Assembly: GCF_000300335.1 (NCBI RefSeq) | Contig: NZ_AMRM01000007.1 | Coordinates: 124,001 to 188,000, forward strand | Direction: 5' to 3' | DNA length: 64,000 nucleotides | DNA from: Nitratireductor pacificus pht-3B | GTDB taxonomy: Bacteria; Pseudomonadota; Alphaproteobacteria; Rhizobiales; Rhizobiaceae | Shown here: piece after piece, positions 1-10,001 of the stretch | Layout of the letters: each line of letters opens with the position of its first letter | Numbering within the stretch: position 1 is the first letter of the stretch | The notes under the pieces: generated by a model | Databases searched by the model: none | The model's input: only the letters and a program-made list of their open reading frames with translations | What the model was told of the DNA's origin: nothing | Made by a program: the position numbers and the translations under genes

Positions 1-362
1 TCATCTACGACCTCGTGGACGACATCAAAGCCGCCATGTCCGGCCTCCTGTCGCCCGAGCGCCGCGAGACCTTCCTCGGCAACGCCGAGATTCTCGAGGT
101 GTTCAACGTCTCGAAGGTCGGCAAGGTTGCCGGCTGCCGGGTCACCGAGGGCAAGGTGGAGCGCGGTGCAGGCGTGCGCTTGATCCGCGACAGCGTGGTG
201 ATCCACGAAGGCAAGCTGAAGACGCTGAAGCGCTTCAAGGACGAGGTCTCCGAAGTGCCTTCGGGCCAGGAGTGCGGCATGGCCTTCGAGAACTACGAGG
301 ACATCCGCGCCGGCGATGTCATCGAGGCATTCCGCGTCGAGCACATCACGCGCACCCTCTGA
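1..362 (+). CDS. infB: Translation initiation factor IF-2, C-terminal end (5' truncated by window)
   Basis: The reading frame is open from the first bases and ends at TGA 360-362, giving the last ~120 residues of IF-2. This is the C-terminal beta-barrel region (domain IV, C2), which binds fMet-tRNA. Recognisable family strings are [26 protein letters not shown] and [14 protein letters not shown], followed by the usual short ending [10 protein letters not shown]. The GTPase domain lies outside the window. rbfA and truB follow on the same strand, the classical nusA-infB-rbfA-truB order, which supports the call. IF-2 is a cytoplasmic GTPase that places initiator tRNA on the 30S subunit and promotes subunit joining. 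Confidence 0.97.
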   Translation, partial: IYDLVDDIKAAMSGLLSPERRETFLGNAEILEVFNVSKVGKVAGCRVTEGKVERGAGVRLIRDSVVIHEGKLKTLKRFKDEVSEVPSGQECGMAFENYEDIRAGDVIEAFRVEHITRTL

Positions 363-380
363 TCCGTCCGGTTCGATTTC

Positions 381-408
381 CCGGCGGAGCGCTCTGTCGC
401 TCCGCCGG
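381..408 (+). terminator. Hairpin between infB and rbfA
   Basis: A perfect 11-bp inverted repeat (CCGGCGGAGCG at 381-391, its complement at 398-408) with a 6-nt loop lies 18 bases after the infB stop. No T-run follows, so it may be a processing or attenuating stem in the infB-rbfA transcript instead of a strong intrinsic terminator. Confidence 0.4.
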
Positions 409-492
409 CGTCATCCGGCGCGATCCCCGTTCCCTGATTTGCCGATATCCGCAAGGCGGGTACAATAGAGCATTCCCGTAAGAAGGTGCCCC

Positions 493-912
493 ATGCCGTC
501 TTCCGCGCCATCCCAGCGTCAGCTTCGCGTCGGCGAACAGGTGCGCCATGCCATCGCCCAGCTTCTGCAGCGCGGCGATGTGATGGACGACACGCTTGAA
601 AATACCGTCGTCTCGGTGTCCGAGGTGCGCATGTCACCGGACCTGAAGATCGCCACCGCCTATGTGTCGCCGCTCGGCGCCGGCGACAGGGATGCGGTGG
701 TCGAGGCGCTCAACCGTCATGCGCGCTTCATTCGCGGCCGCATCACGCCGGCGCTCCGGCAGATGAAGTACATGCCCGAACTGCGCTTCCGTTTTGACGA
801 GAGTTTCGACAATTTCAGCAAGATCGACCGCCTGCTGAAGTCGCCCAAAGTGGCGCGCGACCTGGACGAGGACGATCTGGGCGAAGACGGACCTGATGGG
901 GGCGACCGCTGA
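493..912 (+). CDS. rbfA: Ribosome-binding factor A
   Basis: 139-residue protein with the single KH-like fold of RbfA, which binds the 30S subunit near helix 1 of 16S rRNA and helps its late maturation. Family strings visible are [14 protein letters not shown] near the N-terminus, [18 protein letters not shown] in the middle, and [18 protein letters not shown] toward the end. The acidic tail ([13 protein letters not shown]) is common in alphaproteobacterial RbfA. ATG 493 is preceded by AGAAGGTG. The stop codon shares its A with the truB start (TGATG), so translation is probably coupled to truB. Confidence 0.96.
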   Translation: MPSSAPSQRQLRVGEQVRHAIAQLLQRGDVMDDTLENTVVSVSEVRMSPDLKIATAYVSPLGAGDRDAVVEALNRHARFIRGRITPALRQMKYMPELRFRFDESFDNFSKIDRLLKSPKVARDLDEDDLGEDGPDGGDR

Positions 913-1847
913 TGGCCCGGCGCGGAAAGAAGAAGGGCCGTCCGGTCAATGGCTGGCTGATCCTCGACAAGCCCGCCGGCATGGGCTCGACCGAAGCGGT
1001 CTCCAAGGTCAAGTGGCTGTTCAAGGCCGAGAAGGCCGGTCACGCCGGAACGCTCGATCCGCTGGCCTCGGGCATGCTGCCCATCGCGCTGGGGGACGCA
1101 ACCAAGACCGTGCCGTTCGTCATGGATGGCGCAAAGGTCTATCGCTTCACCGTGGCCTGGGGCGAGGAGCGCAGCACCGACGACCTCGAAGGTCCGGTGG
1201 TGGAAAGCTCCGACAGGCGTCCGGGCGAGGAGGAGGTGCGCGGCCTGCTGCCCCGCTACACCGGCATCATCATGCAGACGCCGCCGCAGTTCTCTGCCAT
1301 CAAGATCAACGGCGAACGCGCCTACGATCTGGCCCGTGGCGGCGAGACCGTCGAGATCGCCGCGCGCGAAATCGAGATCGGCCGGCTCGATCTGCTGGAG
1401 TTCACGCCGGACAGGGCGGTTTTCGAGGTCGAGTGCGGCAAGGGCACCTATGTGCGCAGCCTCGCACGCGACATGGGGCGCGATCTGGGCTGCTTCGGCC
1501 ACATCGCCGAATTGCGCCGCACCGAGGTCTATCCCTTCACGCCCGAGCAGATGGTCGATCTCCCGCCGCTCGAGGAGGCGGCCGAAGCGGCCCACGCGGA
1601 AGAGGGGGATTTCGCTCCCCTGGACGATGCCCTGCTCGATGTCGCCACCGCGCTGGAGGGGCTGCCGGAGATCGCGGTGAACGACGATGCCGCCGCCCGC
1701 ATCCGCCTCGGCAACCCGGTCATCGTGCGCGGCCGCGATGCGCCCGTCGAGGCGCCGGAGGCATGGGCCAGCGCCCGCGGCCGGCTGGTTGCGCTGGGCG
1801 TCGTCGAGGCGGGGATGTTCAAGCCGAAGCGCGTCTTCGCGGCCTGA
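912..1847 (+). CDS. truB: tRNA pseudouridine(55) synthase
   Basis: 311-residue TruB, which makes pseudouridine 55 in the T-loop of almost all tRNAs. The N-terminus has the motif LDKPAGMGS, followed by [13 protein letters not shown], in which Asp49 is the catalytic aspartate. [13 protein letters not shown] (about residues 177-189) is the second conserved family motif. Length is normal for alphaproteobacteria. The start overlaps the rbfA stop by one base, so no separate ribosome site is expected. Together with infB and rbfA it forms a translation and ribosome-maturation operon. Confidence 0.97.
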   Translation: MARRGKKKGRPVNGWLILDKPAGMGSTEAVSKVKWLFKAEKAGHAGTLDPLASGMLPIALGDATKTVPFVMDGAKVYRFTVAWGEERSTDDLEGPVVESSDRRPGEEEVRGLLPRYTGIIMQTPPQFSAIKINGERAYDLARGGETVEIAAREIEIGRLDLLEFTPDRAVFEVECGKGTYVRSLARDMGRDLGCFGHIAELRRTEVYPFTPEQMVDLPPLEEAAEAAHAEEGDFAPLDDALLDVATALEGLPEIAVNDDAAARIRLGNPVIVRGRDAPVEAPEAWASARGRLVALGVVEAGMFKPKRVFAA

Positions 1848-1924
1848 ACCCTGCCTGCGTCGAATTTCCGGAAACGCCGCGCAACCGATGCGCATCTCAT
1901 GCATTGTCTATAGCAATTTGCAGT

Positions 1925-1940
1925 CAGGTGGTTACACCTG
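1925..1940. promoter_or_regulatory. Short inverted repeat upstream of HWE kinase
   Basis: CAGGTG and CACCTG separated by GTTA form a 6-4-6 dyad about 100 bases before the sensor kinase start, in the 190-bp gap after truB. It could be an operator or a small hairpin. No regulator can be assigned. Confidence 0.25.
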
Positions 1941-2037
1941 ATGTCCGCATGAACGCGGGGAGCACGAGGCAGAGCGGTTCGGCGTTTCGTGAGAACGAGG
2001 GATCGGTCTGGCGCAGACAGGCAAGGGTCGGGGTGGA

Positions 2038-3762
2038 ATGCAGGCAGACGAAAGCGGGAGCGCGACACCTCCCCGGGCAGGATTCCTCGAACGTCTGCGG
2101 GTGCTGGCTGCCGGGCCGAAGCCGATCAGTCTGTTCCTGTTTCTGTTGATTGCCGTCACCATCATTCCCGCCATCGCCGTATCGGTCGTCCTCCTGCAGC
2201 GCAACAACGACGCCCAGCGCGAGGTCGTCACCACCCTGGCCGAGGCGATGGCCGGCTCGATCGCCGAAGCCATCGACCGCGAACTGAACGGCATGGCCAC
2301 CACCCTGCGCGTCCTGTCGACGACGCCGTCGCTGGCGAGCGGCAGCCTTGAGGATTTCTACGATCGCGCCAGGCTGGCGCTGGCCGGCACGGGATCCTAC
2401 TTCATCCTGCTCGACGAGAAGCACCGGCAGTTGATCAACACCCGCGTCCCCTTCGGCACGCCGCTTGGCCCGACATCCGACCCGCAATCGGCGGATCTTG
2501 CGCTGAGCAAGGGTGGAACGGTGATCTCCGGAACCTTCTTCGGCAAGGTTTCGCGCGAATGGGTCTTCAACGTGGCGATGCCCTTCATTCCGAAGGACGG
2601 TCCGCCGCGCGTGCTGGTGATGACGCGCAACGCGGAGACGCTGAGCGACGCCCTGTCCCAGCAATTGCTGCGCGGCGGCTGGAATGCGTCGGTCGTGGAC
2701 CAGGACAATATGGTCATCGCCTCGTCCTTCATGTCGTCCGAGGTCGGCAAGCCGTTTTTCCTGGAGCTCGGCGGTTCCGGCATGTACCGCGAGGCGGAGC
2801 CGCGGGAAGGCATTCCCGGCGGCACCTACATCACCATCGTCGACAAGTCCCATTACAGCGGCTGGAAGGCGATCGTCTGGGCCTCGACGGCTTCCGTCGA
2901 GGAGCCGATGCGCCGGTCGCTGCGCATGCTTCTGGTCGGCGGTCTACTCGTCATCGCCATCGGCACCGCCGCCGCGTGGCTGCTCGGCCGGCAGATTGCC
3001 GGGCCCGTGCGGCGCCTGGCGCGCGATGCCCGCCGGCTGGGCGTCGGCGAACCGGTTCATGCCATCGAGTACCCGATCGCCGAAGTCGCCACGGTGTCGT
3101 CGGCGCTGGCCGAGGCCGCGGTGGACCGCAAGCAGGCGGAGAACGAAATCCGCCTGCTGATGCGCGAGGTGGCGCATCGCTCGAAGAACCAGCTCACCGT
3201 CGTGGCCTCGATGGCGAAGCAGACCGCGCGCAGCGCCCGCACCTTCGCCTCGTTTCAGGACGCCTTTCAGAAGCGCCTCTACGGCCTGGCCCGCTCGACG
3301 GACCTGTTGATCGCCGGCGGTGCGGCGGGTGTCGAACTGCGCGAGCTGCTCGCCATCCAGATCGACCCGTTCCGACCTGACGATGCCGAGCGGCTGCAGA
3401 TGGAAGGCCCGAACGTCCGGCTGGCGAACCAGCCGGCGCAGACCATCGGCCTTGCCGTACACGAACTGGCGACCAACGCCGCGAAATACGGCGCCTTCTC
3501 CTCCGCCACGGGGAGCCTGCATCTGTCCTGGCGCGTGAAGGGCGACGCGCTGGTGATCACCTGGCGCGAGCATGTGCCGCGCCTGCGTCGCCGCAGCGGC
3601 CGGCGGGGCTTCGGCACCGAGATCATCGAGCGGATGCTGGGCGGCACGCTCGACGCGGAGATTTCCCGCGTGTTCCACCGCGACGGTCTTGAATGCGTTT
3701 TCAAGATTCCGGTCGCGCGCCTGTTCCCCGAGGATGCGCGCTCCGCCCCCGAGGCAGGCTGA
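2038..3762 (+). CDS. HWE-family sensor histidine kinase with periplasmic sensor domain
   Basis: 574-residue membrane histidine kinase. A first membrane helix at about 31-52 and a second at about 296-316 flank a ~240-residue periplasmic region of the Cache kind. A HAMP-like linker follows (RQIAGPVRRLARDARRLG). The phosphoacceptor box is REVAHRSKNQLTVVASMAKQ with His380. The ATP-binding part has HELATNAAKYG (His475, Asn480) and a G-box GFGTEIIERMLGG, and ITWRE holds the W-x-E element typical of the HWE family common in Rhizobiales. The G1-like glycines normally after W-x-E are replaced by a basic stretch (RLRRRSGRR), a mild deviation. No response regulator is adjacent, so it is an orphan kinase. 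Its position between truB and rpsO is unusual. Ligand and partner are unknown. Confidence 0.85.
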   Translation: MQADESGSATPPRAGFLERLRVLAAGPKPISLFLFLLIAVTIIPAIAVSVVLLQRNNDAQREVVTTLAEAMAGSIAEAIDRELNGMATTLRVLSTTPSLASGSLEDFYDRARLALAGTGSYFILLDEKHRQLINTRVPFGTPLGPTSDPQSADLALSKGGTVISGTFFGKVSREWVFNVAMPFIPKDGPPRVLVMTRNAETLSDALSQQLLRGGWNASVVDQDNMVIASSFMSSEVGKPFFLELGGSGMYREAEPREGIPGGTYITIVDKSHYSGWKAIVWASTASVEEPMRRSLRMLLVGGLLVIAIGTAAAWLLGRQIAGPVRRLARDARRLGVGEPVHAIEYPIAEVATVSSALAEAAVDRKQAENEIRLLMREVAHRSKNQLTVVASMAKQTARSARTFASFQDAFQKRLYGLARSTDLLIAGGAAGVELRELLAIQIDPFRPDDAERLQMEGPNVRLANQPAQTIGLAVHELATNAAKYGAFSSATGSLHLSWRVKGDALVITWREHVPRLRRRSGRRGFGTEIIERMLGGTLDAEISRVFHRDGLECVFKIPVARLFPEDARSAPEAG

Positions 3763-3944
3763 GGCGCGCCGCCTGCCGCTTTAATGTTTGGGCTGGCAAT
3801 TATGTGCGTTTTCGCTTATATGCCGCCCAACATCGCGCTTGAAACGCTCGACATTGCGGTTGAAACGCCATGTGAAACGGCCCCGGCTGGACGACATCCC
3901 GGCTGAGGGCGTCCCTTTTCCCTACACTTTCGAAAGGAACACCG

Positions 3945-4214
3945 ATGTCGGTTACTGCAGAGCGTAAACAGGATTTGCTCAAGGAATTCGCTACCGCTCA
4001 GGGCGATACCGGTTCGCCGGAAGTCCAGGTCGCCATTCTCACGGAGCGGATCAAGAATCTGACCGAGCATTTCAAGGACCACAAGAAGGATAACCATTCC
4101 CGCCGTGGCCTGCTGAAACTCGTCTCCCAGCGCCGCCGCCTTCTGGACTATCTGAAGAAGAAGGACGAAGGCCGCTACAAGACGCTGATCGAGAAGCTCG
4201 GAATTCGGCGCTAA
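3945..4214 (+). CDS. rpsO: 30S ribosomal protein S15
   Basis: 89 residues, the standard length of S15, with family strings [17 protein letters not shown] and [21 protein letters not shown]15 is a primary binder of the 16S rRNA central domain. ATG 3945 follows AAAGGAAC at good spacing. It precedes pnp, an order conserved across bacteria, in which S15 and Pnp are often cotranscribed and each autoregulated. Confidence 0.98.
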   Translation: MSVTAERKQDLLKEFATAQGDTGSPEVQVAILTERIKNLTEHFKDHKKDNHSRRGLLKLVSQRRRLLDYLKKKDEGRYKTLIEKLGIRR

Positions 4215-4221
4215 GCCTTTG

Positions 4222-4251
4222 ACCGGCGGATACCAGGGGGTGTCCGCCGGT
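4222..4251 (+). terminator. Hairpin after rpsO
   Basis: A 13-bp stem (ACCGGCGGATACC at 4222-4234 against 4239-4251, one U-G wobble) with a 4-nt loop lies 8 bases after the rpsO stop. Only a short T stretch (CGCATTT) follows. It is probably a partial terminator or RNA-processing stem that separates rpsO from pnp mRNA. Confidence 0.6.
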
Positions 4252-4537
4252 CGCATTTGGGACGGTGCTTCGCATCGCGCCCGCCGGCTCCGGACCGATG
4301 CATGATGTGACCACACGCGCCGACGGCGCTTCGCGGTCTCATGCGAAAGGAAGGTCTGGAATACCGGAGCCCCGTGGACAGGTCATGGGGCAGGATTGCA
4401 GGATGCTTGCGGCCGGCCGAGGCCGGAAATTGCCAAGCTTCCCGTTGTCTTGCCCGTGGCTCGTCTGAAACACAAAGCCAGTCCGGCGGCGCGCGGCCAA
4501 AATCCGCTGCGTGGCGCTCGGTATCAAAGGACAAGAT
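4252..4537. other. rpsO-pnp intergenic region
   Basis: This 286-base gap codes for nothing I can support. It contains a small GC-rich hairpin (CCGGCC, loop GA, GGCCGG near 4412-4425) that could belong to a pnp leader. In other bacteria such a leader is the site of Pnp autoregulation after RNase III cleavage; here that is inference only. Confidence 0.4.
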
Positions 4538-6691
4538 ATGTTCAAGCACCACAAAGTGGAAATCGAATGGGGCGGTCGTCCGCTCATCCTCGAAACCGGC
4601 AAGATCGCCCGTCAGGCCGACGGCGCCGTTCTCGCCACCTATGGCGAGACGGTCGTTCTGGCCACCGTGGTCTCCGCCAAGGAGCCGAAGCCGGGCTTCG
4701 ATTTCTTCCCGCTGACCGTCAACTACCAGGAAAAGACCTTCGCCGCGGGCAAGATCCCCGGTGGCTTCTTCAAGCGTGAAGGCCGTCCGAGCGAGAAGGA
4801 AACGCTCACCTCGCGCCTGATCGACCGTCCGATCCGTCCGCTCTTCGTCGACGGCTACAAGAACGACACGCAGGTCGTCCTGACGGTCCTGCAGCACGAT
4901 CTGGAGAACGACCCGGACATCGTCGCCATGGTCGGCGCCTCCGCCGCCCTGACGCTCTCTGGCGTTCCCTTCATGGGCCCGATCGGCGCGGCGCGCGTCG
5001 GCTATATCGGCGGTGAATACATCCTCAACCCGCATCTCGACGAGATGGAGGAATCCAAGCTCGATCTCGTGGTCGCCGGTACGGGCGACGCAGTGCTGAT
5101 GGTCGAGTCCGAGGCGCAGGAACTGGCCGAGGACGTCATGCTCGGCGCAGTCATGTTCGGCCACAAGGGCTTCCAGCCGGTGATCGACGCGATCATCAAG
5201 CTGGCCGAAGCCGCCGCCAAGGAGCCGCGCGACTTCACCTCGCCGGACTATTCCGAGCTGGAAGGCGCGATGCTGAAGGTCGTCGAGGCCGATCTGCGCG
5301 ACGCCTACAAGATCACCGACAAGCAGCAGCGCTACGACGCCGTTGATGCCGCCAAGGCGAAGGTCAAGGCCGAGTTCCTGCCCGAGGGCGAGGAAGAGCA
5401 GAAGTGGACCTCGGAGCAGGTCAACGCTGTGTTCAAGACCCTGCAGGCGAAGATCGTTCGCTGGAACATTCTCGACACCAGCCTGCGCATCGACGGCCGC
5501 GATCTGTCGACCGTGCGCTCGATCGTCTCGGAAGTTGGCGTCCTGCCGCGCACCCACGGTTCGGCCGTGTTCACCCGCGGCGAGACCCAGGCCCTGGTCG
5601 TCGCGACGCTCGGCACCGGCGAGGACGAGCAGTTCATCGACGCGCTGACCGGCACCTACAAGGAGGCGTTCCTCCTGCACTACAATTTCCCGCCCTATTC
5701 GGTGGGCGAGACCGGCCGCATGGGGTCGCCCGGCCGCCGCGAGATCGGCCACGGCAAGCTCGCCTGGCGCGCCATCCACCCGATGCTGCCGGCCGCCGAC
5801 CAGTTCCCCTACACGCTGCGTGTCGTCTCCGAGGTCACTGAATCCAACGGTTCGTCCTCCATGGCCACGGTCTGCGGCACCTCGCTGGCGCTGATGGATG
5901 CCGGCGTGCCGCTGGCCAAGCCGGTCGCCGGCATCGCCATGGGCCTGATCAAGGAAGAAGAGCGCTTCGCGGTGCTCTCCGACATCCTGGGTGACGAAGA
6001 TCATCTCGGCGACATGGACTTCAAGGTCGCCGGCACCGATGCGGGCATCACCTCGCTGCAGATGGACATCAAGATCCACGGCATCACCGAGGAGATCATG
6101 CAGATCGCCCTCGACCAGGCCAAGGGCGGCCGTCTGCACATTCTCGGCGAGATGGGCAAGGCGCTTTCCGAGAGCCGCGGCGAGCTGGGCGAGTTCGCCC
6201 CGCGCATCGAGGTGATGAACATCCCGACCGACAAGATCCGCGACGTGATCGGCTCCGGCGGCAAGGTGATCCGCGAGATCGTCGAGAAGACCGGCGCCAA
6301 GATCAACATCGAGGACGACGGCACGGTGAAGATCGCTTCGTCCAACGCCAAGGAGATCGAGGCGGCGAAGAAGTGGATCCACTCCATCACCGCCGAGCCG
6401 GAAGTGGGCGAGATCTACGAGGGCACGGTCGTCAAGACCGCCGACTTCGGCGCTTTCGTCAACTTCTTCGGCCCGAAGGACGGCCTGGTCCACATCTCGC
6501 AGCTCGCCTCCGAGCGCGTGCAGAAGACCACCGATGTCGTCAAGGAAGGCGACAAGGTTTTCGTCAAGCTGATGGGCTTCGACGAGCGCGGCAAGGTTCG
6601 CCTGTCGATGAAGGTCGTCGATCAGGAGACCGGCCAGGAAATCGTCCGCGAGAAGAAGAAGGAAGAGGTCGGGGAAGACGCCGAAGGCTGA
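4538..6691 (+). CDS. pnp: Polyribonucleotide nucleotidyltransferase (PNPase)
   Basis: 717-residue phosphorolytic 3'-5' exoribonuclease, a trimeric ring enzyme of RNA decay and part of degradosome-like complexes. Two RNase PH-like domains occupy about residues 1-220 and 310-540, with [20 protein letters not shown] in the first. A KH domain starts near residue 563 ([13 protein letters not shown]), and an S1 domain covers about 622-690 ([25 protein letters not shown]). The start at [13 protein letters not shown] is chosen because AAAGGACAAGAT precedes it and the family begins this way. An in-frame ATG 27 bases upstream lacks these supports. Confidence 0.98.
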   Translation: MFKHHKVEIEWGGRPLILETGKIARQADGAVLATYGETVVLATVVSAKEPKPGFDFFPLTVNYQEKTFAAGKIPGGFFKREGRPSEKETLTSRLIDRPIRPLFVDGYKNDTQVVLTVLQHDLENDPDIVAMVGASAALTLSGVPFMGPIGAARVGYIGGEYILNPHLDEMEESKLDLVVAGTGDAVLMVESEAQELAEDVMLGAVMFGHKGFQPVIDAIIKLAEAAAKEPRDFTSPDYSELEGAMLKVVEADLRDAYKITDKQQRYDAVDAAKAKVKAEFLPEGEEEQKWTSEQVNAVFKTLQAKIVRWNILDTSLRIDGRDLSTVRSIVSEVGVLPRTHGSAVFTRGETQALVVATLGTGEDEQFIDALTGTYKEAFLLHYNFPPYSVGETGRMGSPGRREIGHGKLAWRAIHPMLPAADQFPYTLRVVSEVTESNGSSSMATVCGTSLALMDAGVPLAKPVAGIAMGLIKEEERFAVLSDILGDEDHLGDMDFKVAGTDAGITSLQMDIKIHGITEEIMQIALDQAKGGRLHILGEMGKALSESRGELGEFAPRIEVMNIPTDKIRDVIGSGGKVIREIVEKTGAKINIEDDGTVKIASSNAKEIEAAKKWIHSITAEPEVGEIYEGTVVKTADFGAFVNFFGPKDGLVHISQLASERVQKTTDVVKEGDKVFVKLMGFDERGKVRLSMKVVDQETGQEIVREKKKEEVGEDAEG

Positions 6692-6713
6692 TCTCCCTGA
6701 ACTGACCGCTTCG

Positions 6714-6746
6714 AACGGGCGCGCGCCTTCCGGGGCCGCGCCCGTT
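6714..6746 (+). terminator. Terminator-like hairpin after pnp
   Basis: AACGGGCGCG at 6714-6723 pairs with 6737-6746 (10 bp, 13-nt loop), 22 bases after the pnp stop. It ends in TTTC with no longer T-run, so termination is likely but unproven. Confidence 0.5.
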
Positions 6747-6767
6747 TCACATCCGAAAGCCGCCAAG

Positions 6768-7784
6768 ATGAACGACGCCCCTCTCGCCACCCTCCTGTTT
6801 CCCTTCGAACGCGGCCTGGTCGACCCGCCCCGGGACGAAGATCGCGTTCTGTTTCTGGGCGCGCCGGGCGGGCTGCTCCTGCCGGCGGATTTCGCCGGGC
6901 AGCTTAGTGCCGTGCAGGGGTTCCGGCCTGACTATCTCGCCTTGCAGCAGGCCGGCTTCGCGGTTTCGCCGGAGCCGCAGGGCGAGAGCTATGATCTGGC
7001 GCTTGTACTGCTTGGCAGGCATCGCCGCGAGAACGAGCTGCTGCTTGCCCAGGCGCTCAGGCGCACGCGGCCCGGCGCCCTGATCGCGGCTGCCTGCGCC
7101 AAGAAGGATGGCGGCGGCAGCGTGCGCAAGCGCATGGCGGGCCTTCTGCCGCTGGAGGACCACGCCTCGAAGCATCACGGCGTGGTCTTCTGGTTGCGCC
7201 GCCCGGAGAGCCTGGAACCCGGGCTGGTGGCTGAACTGGCTGACGGCGGCGATGCCGCGGACGGTTTCGCAACCGCTGCCGGCGGCTTCTCCGATGATGG
7301 TGTCGATCCCGGTTCTGCGCTGCTCGTCGAATGCCTGCCGGACGACCTCTCGGGCAGGGTTGCCGATTTCGCGGCCGGCTGGGGCTATCTCTCCGTCGCG
7401 GCGGCGGGCAGGGCGTCCGATGTGAAGAGCATCGATCTCTACGAGGCGCATCACGCCTCGCTGGAGGCGGCCCGGCGCAACATGGCGGCCGGAGCGCCGC
7501 AGATGCCGGTCCGCTTCTTCTGGCACGACCTTCTGGGCGAGCCGGTGGACGAGCGCTACGATGTGATCCTGATGAATCCCCCGTTCCACCGCAGCCGGGC
7601 CGCCGAACCCGACATGGGCCATGGCATGATCGCCGCGGCGGCGAAGGCGCTCAAGCCGCGTGGCCGGCTTTTTCTCGTCGCCAACCGGCAGCTTCCCTAC
7701 GAGGAAAGCCTCCAAAAGCATTTCGCGGCACAGGGTGAGCTGCGCCGCGATACGGTGTTCAAGGTTTTGTGGGCCCGCAAGTAG
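6768..7784 (+). CDS. Class I SAM-dependent methyltransferase, RsmC-like
   Basis: 338 residues with the two-domain plan of RsmC/RlmG-type rRNA guanine-N2 methyltransferases: a degenerate N-terminal methyltransferase-like half and a C-terminal catalytic half. The catalytic half has VADFAAGWGYLSVAAA in the SAM-binding position and VILMNPPFHRS, where NPPF is the motif for N-methylation of a base amino group. GRLFLVANRQLPYEESL matches the family's late motif. The likely target is G1207 of 16S rRNA or a comparable position; this is family inference. The ribosome site is weak (GAAAGCCGCCAAG). It converges with fabI. Confidence 0.85.
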   Translation: MNDAPLATLLFPFERGLVDPPRDEDRVLFLGAPGGLLLPADFAGQLSAVQGFRPDYLALQQAGFAVSPEPQGESYDLALVLLGRHRRENELLLAQALRRTRPGALIAAACAKKDGGGSVRKRMAGLLPLEDHASKHHGVVFWLRRPESLEPGLVAELADGGDAADGFATAAGGFSDDGVDPGSALLVECLPDDLSGRVADFAAGWGYLSVAAAGRASDVKSIDLYEAHHASLEAARRNMAAGAPQMPVRFFWHDLLGEPVDERYDVILMNPPFHRSRAAEPDMGHGMIAAAAKALKPRGRLFLVANRQLPYEESLQKHFAAQGELRRDTVFKVLWARK

Positions 7785-7790
7785 CGGGCC
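7772..7790. terminator. Hairpin between methyltransferase and fabI ends
   Basis: GGCCCGC (7772-7778) and GCGGGCC (7784-7790) flank a 5-base loop that includes the methyltransferase stop codon. It sits between two convergent genes. There is no T-run on either strand, so its role as a bidirectional terminator is uncertain. Confidence 0.35.
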
Positions 7791-7803
7791 GATCTGATCC
7801 GGT

Positions 7804-8622
7804 TCAGTCGTCGCCGGTGGCGGCGCTGATCCGCTTCAGCTCTTCCATCGTCGGCATCGAAACGGTGTTGTATCCGGAATCCACGTAGTGGATCTCGCCG
7901 GTGACGCCGGACGACAGGTCGGAGAGCAGGTAGAGCGCCGATCCCCCGATCTCGTCGATCACCACGGTGCGCCGCAGCGGCGCATTGCGCTGCTGGTAGG
8001 AGAACATGTAGCGGGCGTCGGAGATGCCGGCGCCGGCCAGCGTGCGCACGGGGCCGGCGGAGATCGCATTGACGCGGATGTTGCGCGGGCCGTAGTCGCT
8101 GGCGAGGTAGCGCACGCTCGCCTCGAGGCCGGCTTTGGCGACGCCCATCACGTTGTAGTTCGGCATGACGCGTGTGGAGCCGGCATAGGTCAGCGTCAGC
8201 ATCTGCCCGCCATTCTCCATCAGTTCCGCCGCCTTGCGGGCGACTTCGGTGAAGGAGTAGCAGGAGATTACCATGGTGCGCACGAAGTTCTCGCGCGTGG
8301 TGTTGGCATAGAGGCCCTTCAGCTCGTTGCGGTCGGAAAATCCGATCGCGTGAACGATGAAGTCGAGGGAACCCCACGCCTCCTTAAGGCCGTCGAACAC
8401 GCCATCGATGGAGGCGCTGTCTTCCACGTCGCAGGGGAAGAGGAGGTCTGATCCGACCTTCTCGGCCAGCGGCTTGACGCGCCGGCCGAAGGCATCACCC
8501 TGATAGGTGAAGGCCAGATCAGCGCCGTGCTCGGCAAGCTTCCGGGCAATGCCCCAGGCAATCGAGTGATCGTTGGCGACCCCCATGATGAGGCCGCGCT
8601 TCCCTTTCATCAAACCGTCCAT
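7804..8622 (-). CDS. fabI: Enoyl-ACP reductase (NADH)
   Basis: 272-residue short-chain dehydrogenase-type reductase that completes each fatty acid elongation cycle by reducing trans-2-enoyl-ACP. The N-terminus has GVANDHSIAWGIA, the FabI form of the nucleotide-binding loop. The catalytic residues Tyr146, Tyr156 and Lys163 (YNVMGVAK) fall at the same numbers as in the Escherichia coli enzyme. Length is normal. It is the last gene of the leftward fabA-fabB-fabI set, with only 9 bases after the fabB stop, so cotranscription is likely. FabI is the usual target of triclosan-type inhibitors. Confidence 0.97.
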   Translation of the reverse strand: MDGLMKGKRGLIMGVANDHSIAWGIARKLAEHGADLAFTYQGDAFGRRVKPLAEKVGSDLLFPCDVEDSASIDGVFDGLKEAWGSLDFIVHAIGFSDRNELKGLYANTTRENFVRTMVISCYSFTEVARKAAELMENGGQMLTLTYAGSTRVMPNYNVMGVAKAGLEASVRYLASDYGPRNIRVNAISAGPVRTLAGAGISDARYMFSYQQRNAPLRRTVVIDEIGGSALYLLSDLSSGVTGEIHYVDSGYNTVSMPTMEELKRISAATGDD

Positions 8623-8631
8623 GGGTCTTCT

Positions 8632-9852
8632 TCAACCTGCGTAACGCTGGAACACGAGCGTGGCGTTGGTGCCGCCGAAACCGAAGGAGTTCGACAGGAC
8701 TGTATCGATCTTGGCGTTGTCGATGCGCTTGCGCACGATGGGCGCGCCCTCGAACTCGGGATCGAGCTCGGTGATGTGGGCGCTCTCGCCGATGAAGCCG
8801 GCCTGCATCATCAGGATCGAGTAGATCGATTCCTGCGCGCCGGCGCCGCCGAGCGAGTGGCCCGTCAGCGACTTGGTGGAGGCAATGTGCGGCATCTTCT
8901 CGCCGAACACCTGGCGGATGGCGTCGATCTCGCGGGAATCGCCCACCGGCGTCGCCGTGCCATGCGTGTTGATGTAGTCGACATCGCCAGTCACTGTGGA
9001 GAGCGCCTGCTTCATGCAGCGCACCGCGCCTTCACCCGAAGGAGCAACCATGTCGAAACCGTCGGAGGTCGCGCCATAGCCGGTCAGCTCGGCATAGATC
9101 TTTGCGCCGCGCGCCTTGGCGTGCTCCAGTTCTTCCAGAACCAGAACGCCCGCGCCGCCGGCGATGACGAAACCGTCACGCGTCGCGTCATAGGCGCGCG
9201 AGGCGGTGGCCGGCGTCTCGTTGTGCTTGGAGGACATGGCGCCCATCGCGTCGAACAGGTTCGACATGGTCCAGTCGAGATCCTCGTGGCCGCCGGCGAA
9301 CATCACGTCCTGCTTGCCCCACTGGATCATCTCCGCCGCGTTGCCGATGCAGTGCGCCGAGGTCGAGCAGGCCGAGGAGATGGAATAGTTGACGCCGTGG
9401 ATCTTGAACCAGGTGGCGAGCGTCGCCGAAGCCGTGGAAGACATGGCCTTCGGCACGGCGAACGGTCCGATGCGCTTGGGCGAGCCCTTCTCCAGGGTCA
9501 ACTGGGCGGCTTCGAAGATGGTGCGTGTGGACGGGCCGCCCGACCCCATGATGATGCCGGTGCGCTCGTTGGTGACGTCGCCTTCCGCGAGGCCGGAATC
9601 GGCGATCGCCTGCTCCATGGCCACATGGTTCCAGGCGCCGCCCTTCGACAGGAAGCGCATGGCGCGGCGGTCGACCACTTCGGCCGGATCGAGCTTCGGC
9701 GCCCCCCAGACCTGGCAGCGGAAGCCGTTGTCGGCAAAGTCCTGCGAGAAGGTGATGCCCGACCGGGCGTCGCGCAGCGAAGCCGTGACCTCGTCGGCAT
9801 TGTCGCCGATGGAGGATACGATACCGAGGCCGGTGACGACGACGCGTCTCAT
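8632..9852 (-). CDS. fabB: Beta-ketoacyl-ACP synthase I
   Basis: 406-residue elongating condensing enzyme, needed for unsaturated fatty acid synthesis downstream of FabA. The catalytic triad is visible as Cys162 ([12 protein letters not shown]), His297 ([12 protein letters not shown]) and His332 ([15 protein letters not shown]). The frame is open far upstream, but [16 protein letters not shown] is the family N-terminus and is preceded on the minus strand by AAGGAGAGCATC, so 9852 is the start. It lies between fabA and fabI in a conserved leftward cluster. FabB rather than FabF is supported by pairing with fabA. Confidence 0.96.
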   Translation of the reverse strand: MRRVVVTGLGIVSSIGDNADEVTASLRDARSGITFSQDFADNGFRCQVWGAPKLDPAEVVDRRAMRFLSKGGAWNHVAMEQAIADSGLAEGDVTNERTGIIMGSGGPSTRTIFEAAQLTLEKGSPKRIGPFAVPKAMSSTASATLATWFKIHGVNYSISSACSTSAHCIGNAAEMIQWGKQDVMFAGGHEDLDWTMSNLFDAMGAMSSKHNETPATASRAYDATRDGFVIAGGAGVLVLEELEHAKARGAKIYAELTGYGATSDGFDMVAPSGEGAVRCMKQALSTVTGDVDYINTHGTATPVGDSREIDAIRQVFGEKMPHIASTKSLTGHSLGGAGAQESIYSILMMQAGFIGESAHITELDPEFEGAPIVRKRIDNAKIDTVLSNSFGFGGTNATLVFQRYAG

Positions 9853-9902
9853 GATGCTCTCCTTGCGCCGACCATGCCGGCCGCCAGTAAAAGTTGAAAC
9901 TA

Positions 9903-9951
9903 GAGCATCGGGCCGAAAAGTGGAAACCGGTTTTCGGTTGTCCCGATGCTC
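9903..9951. repeat. Nested extragenic palindrome in fabA-fabB gap
   Basis: GAGCATCGGG (9903-9912) and its complement (9942-9951) enclose a second inverted repeat, CCGAAAA (9913-9919) and TTTTCGG (9931-9937). Elements of this sequence type are widespread between genes in Hyphomicrobiales. It would form a strong hairpin in the fabA-fabB transcript and may modulate its stability. Confidence 0.7.
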
Positions 9952-10001
9952 CATCAATCGCTTGGATCGTCCTTTGCGCGTCCGGACGGACGCACGGCGA
10001 T

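Noticed and set aside
4211-6790. 859-residue open frame on the minus strand
   Set aside because: It is antisense to pnp over its whole length, has no family resemblance and arises from the codon bias of the high-GC gene opposite.
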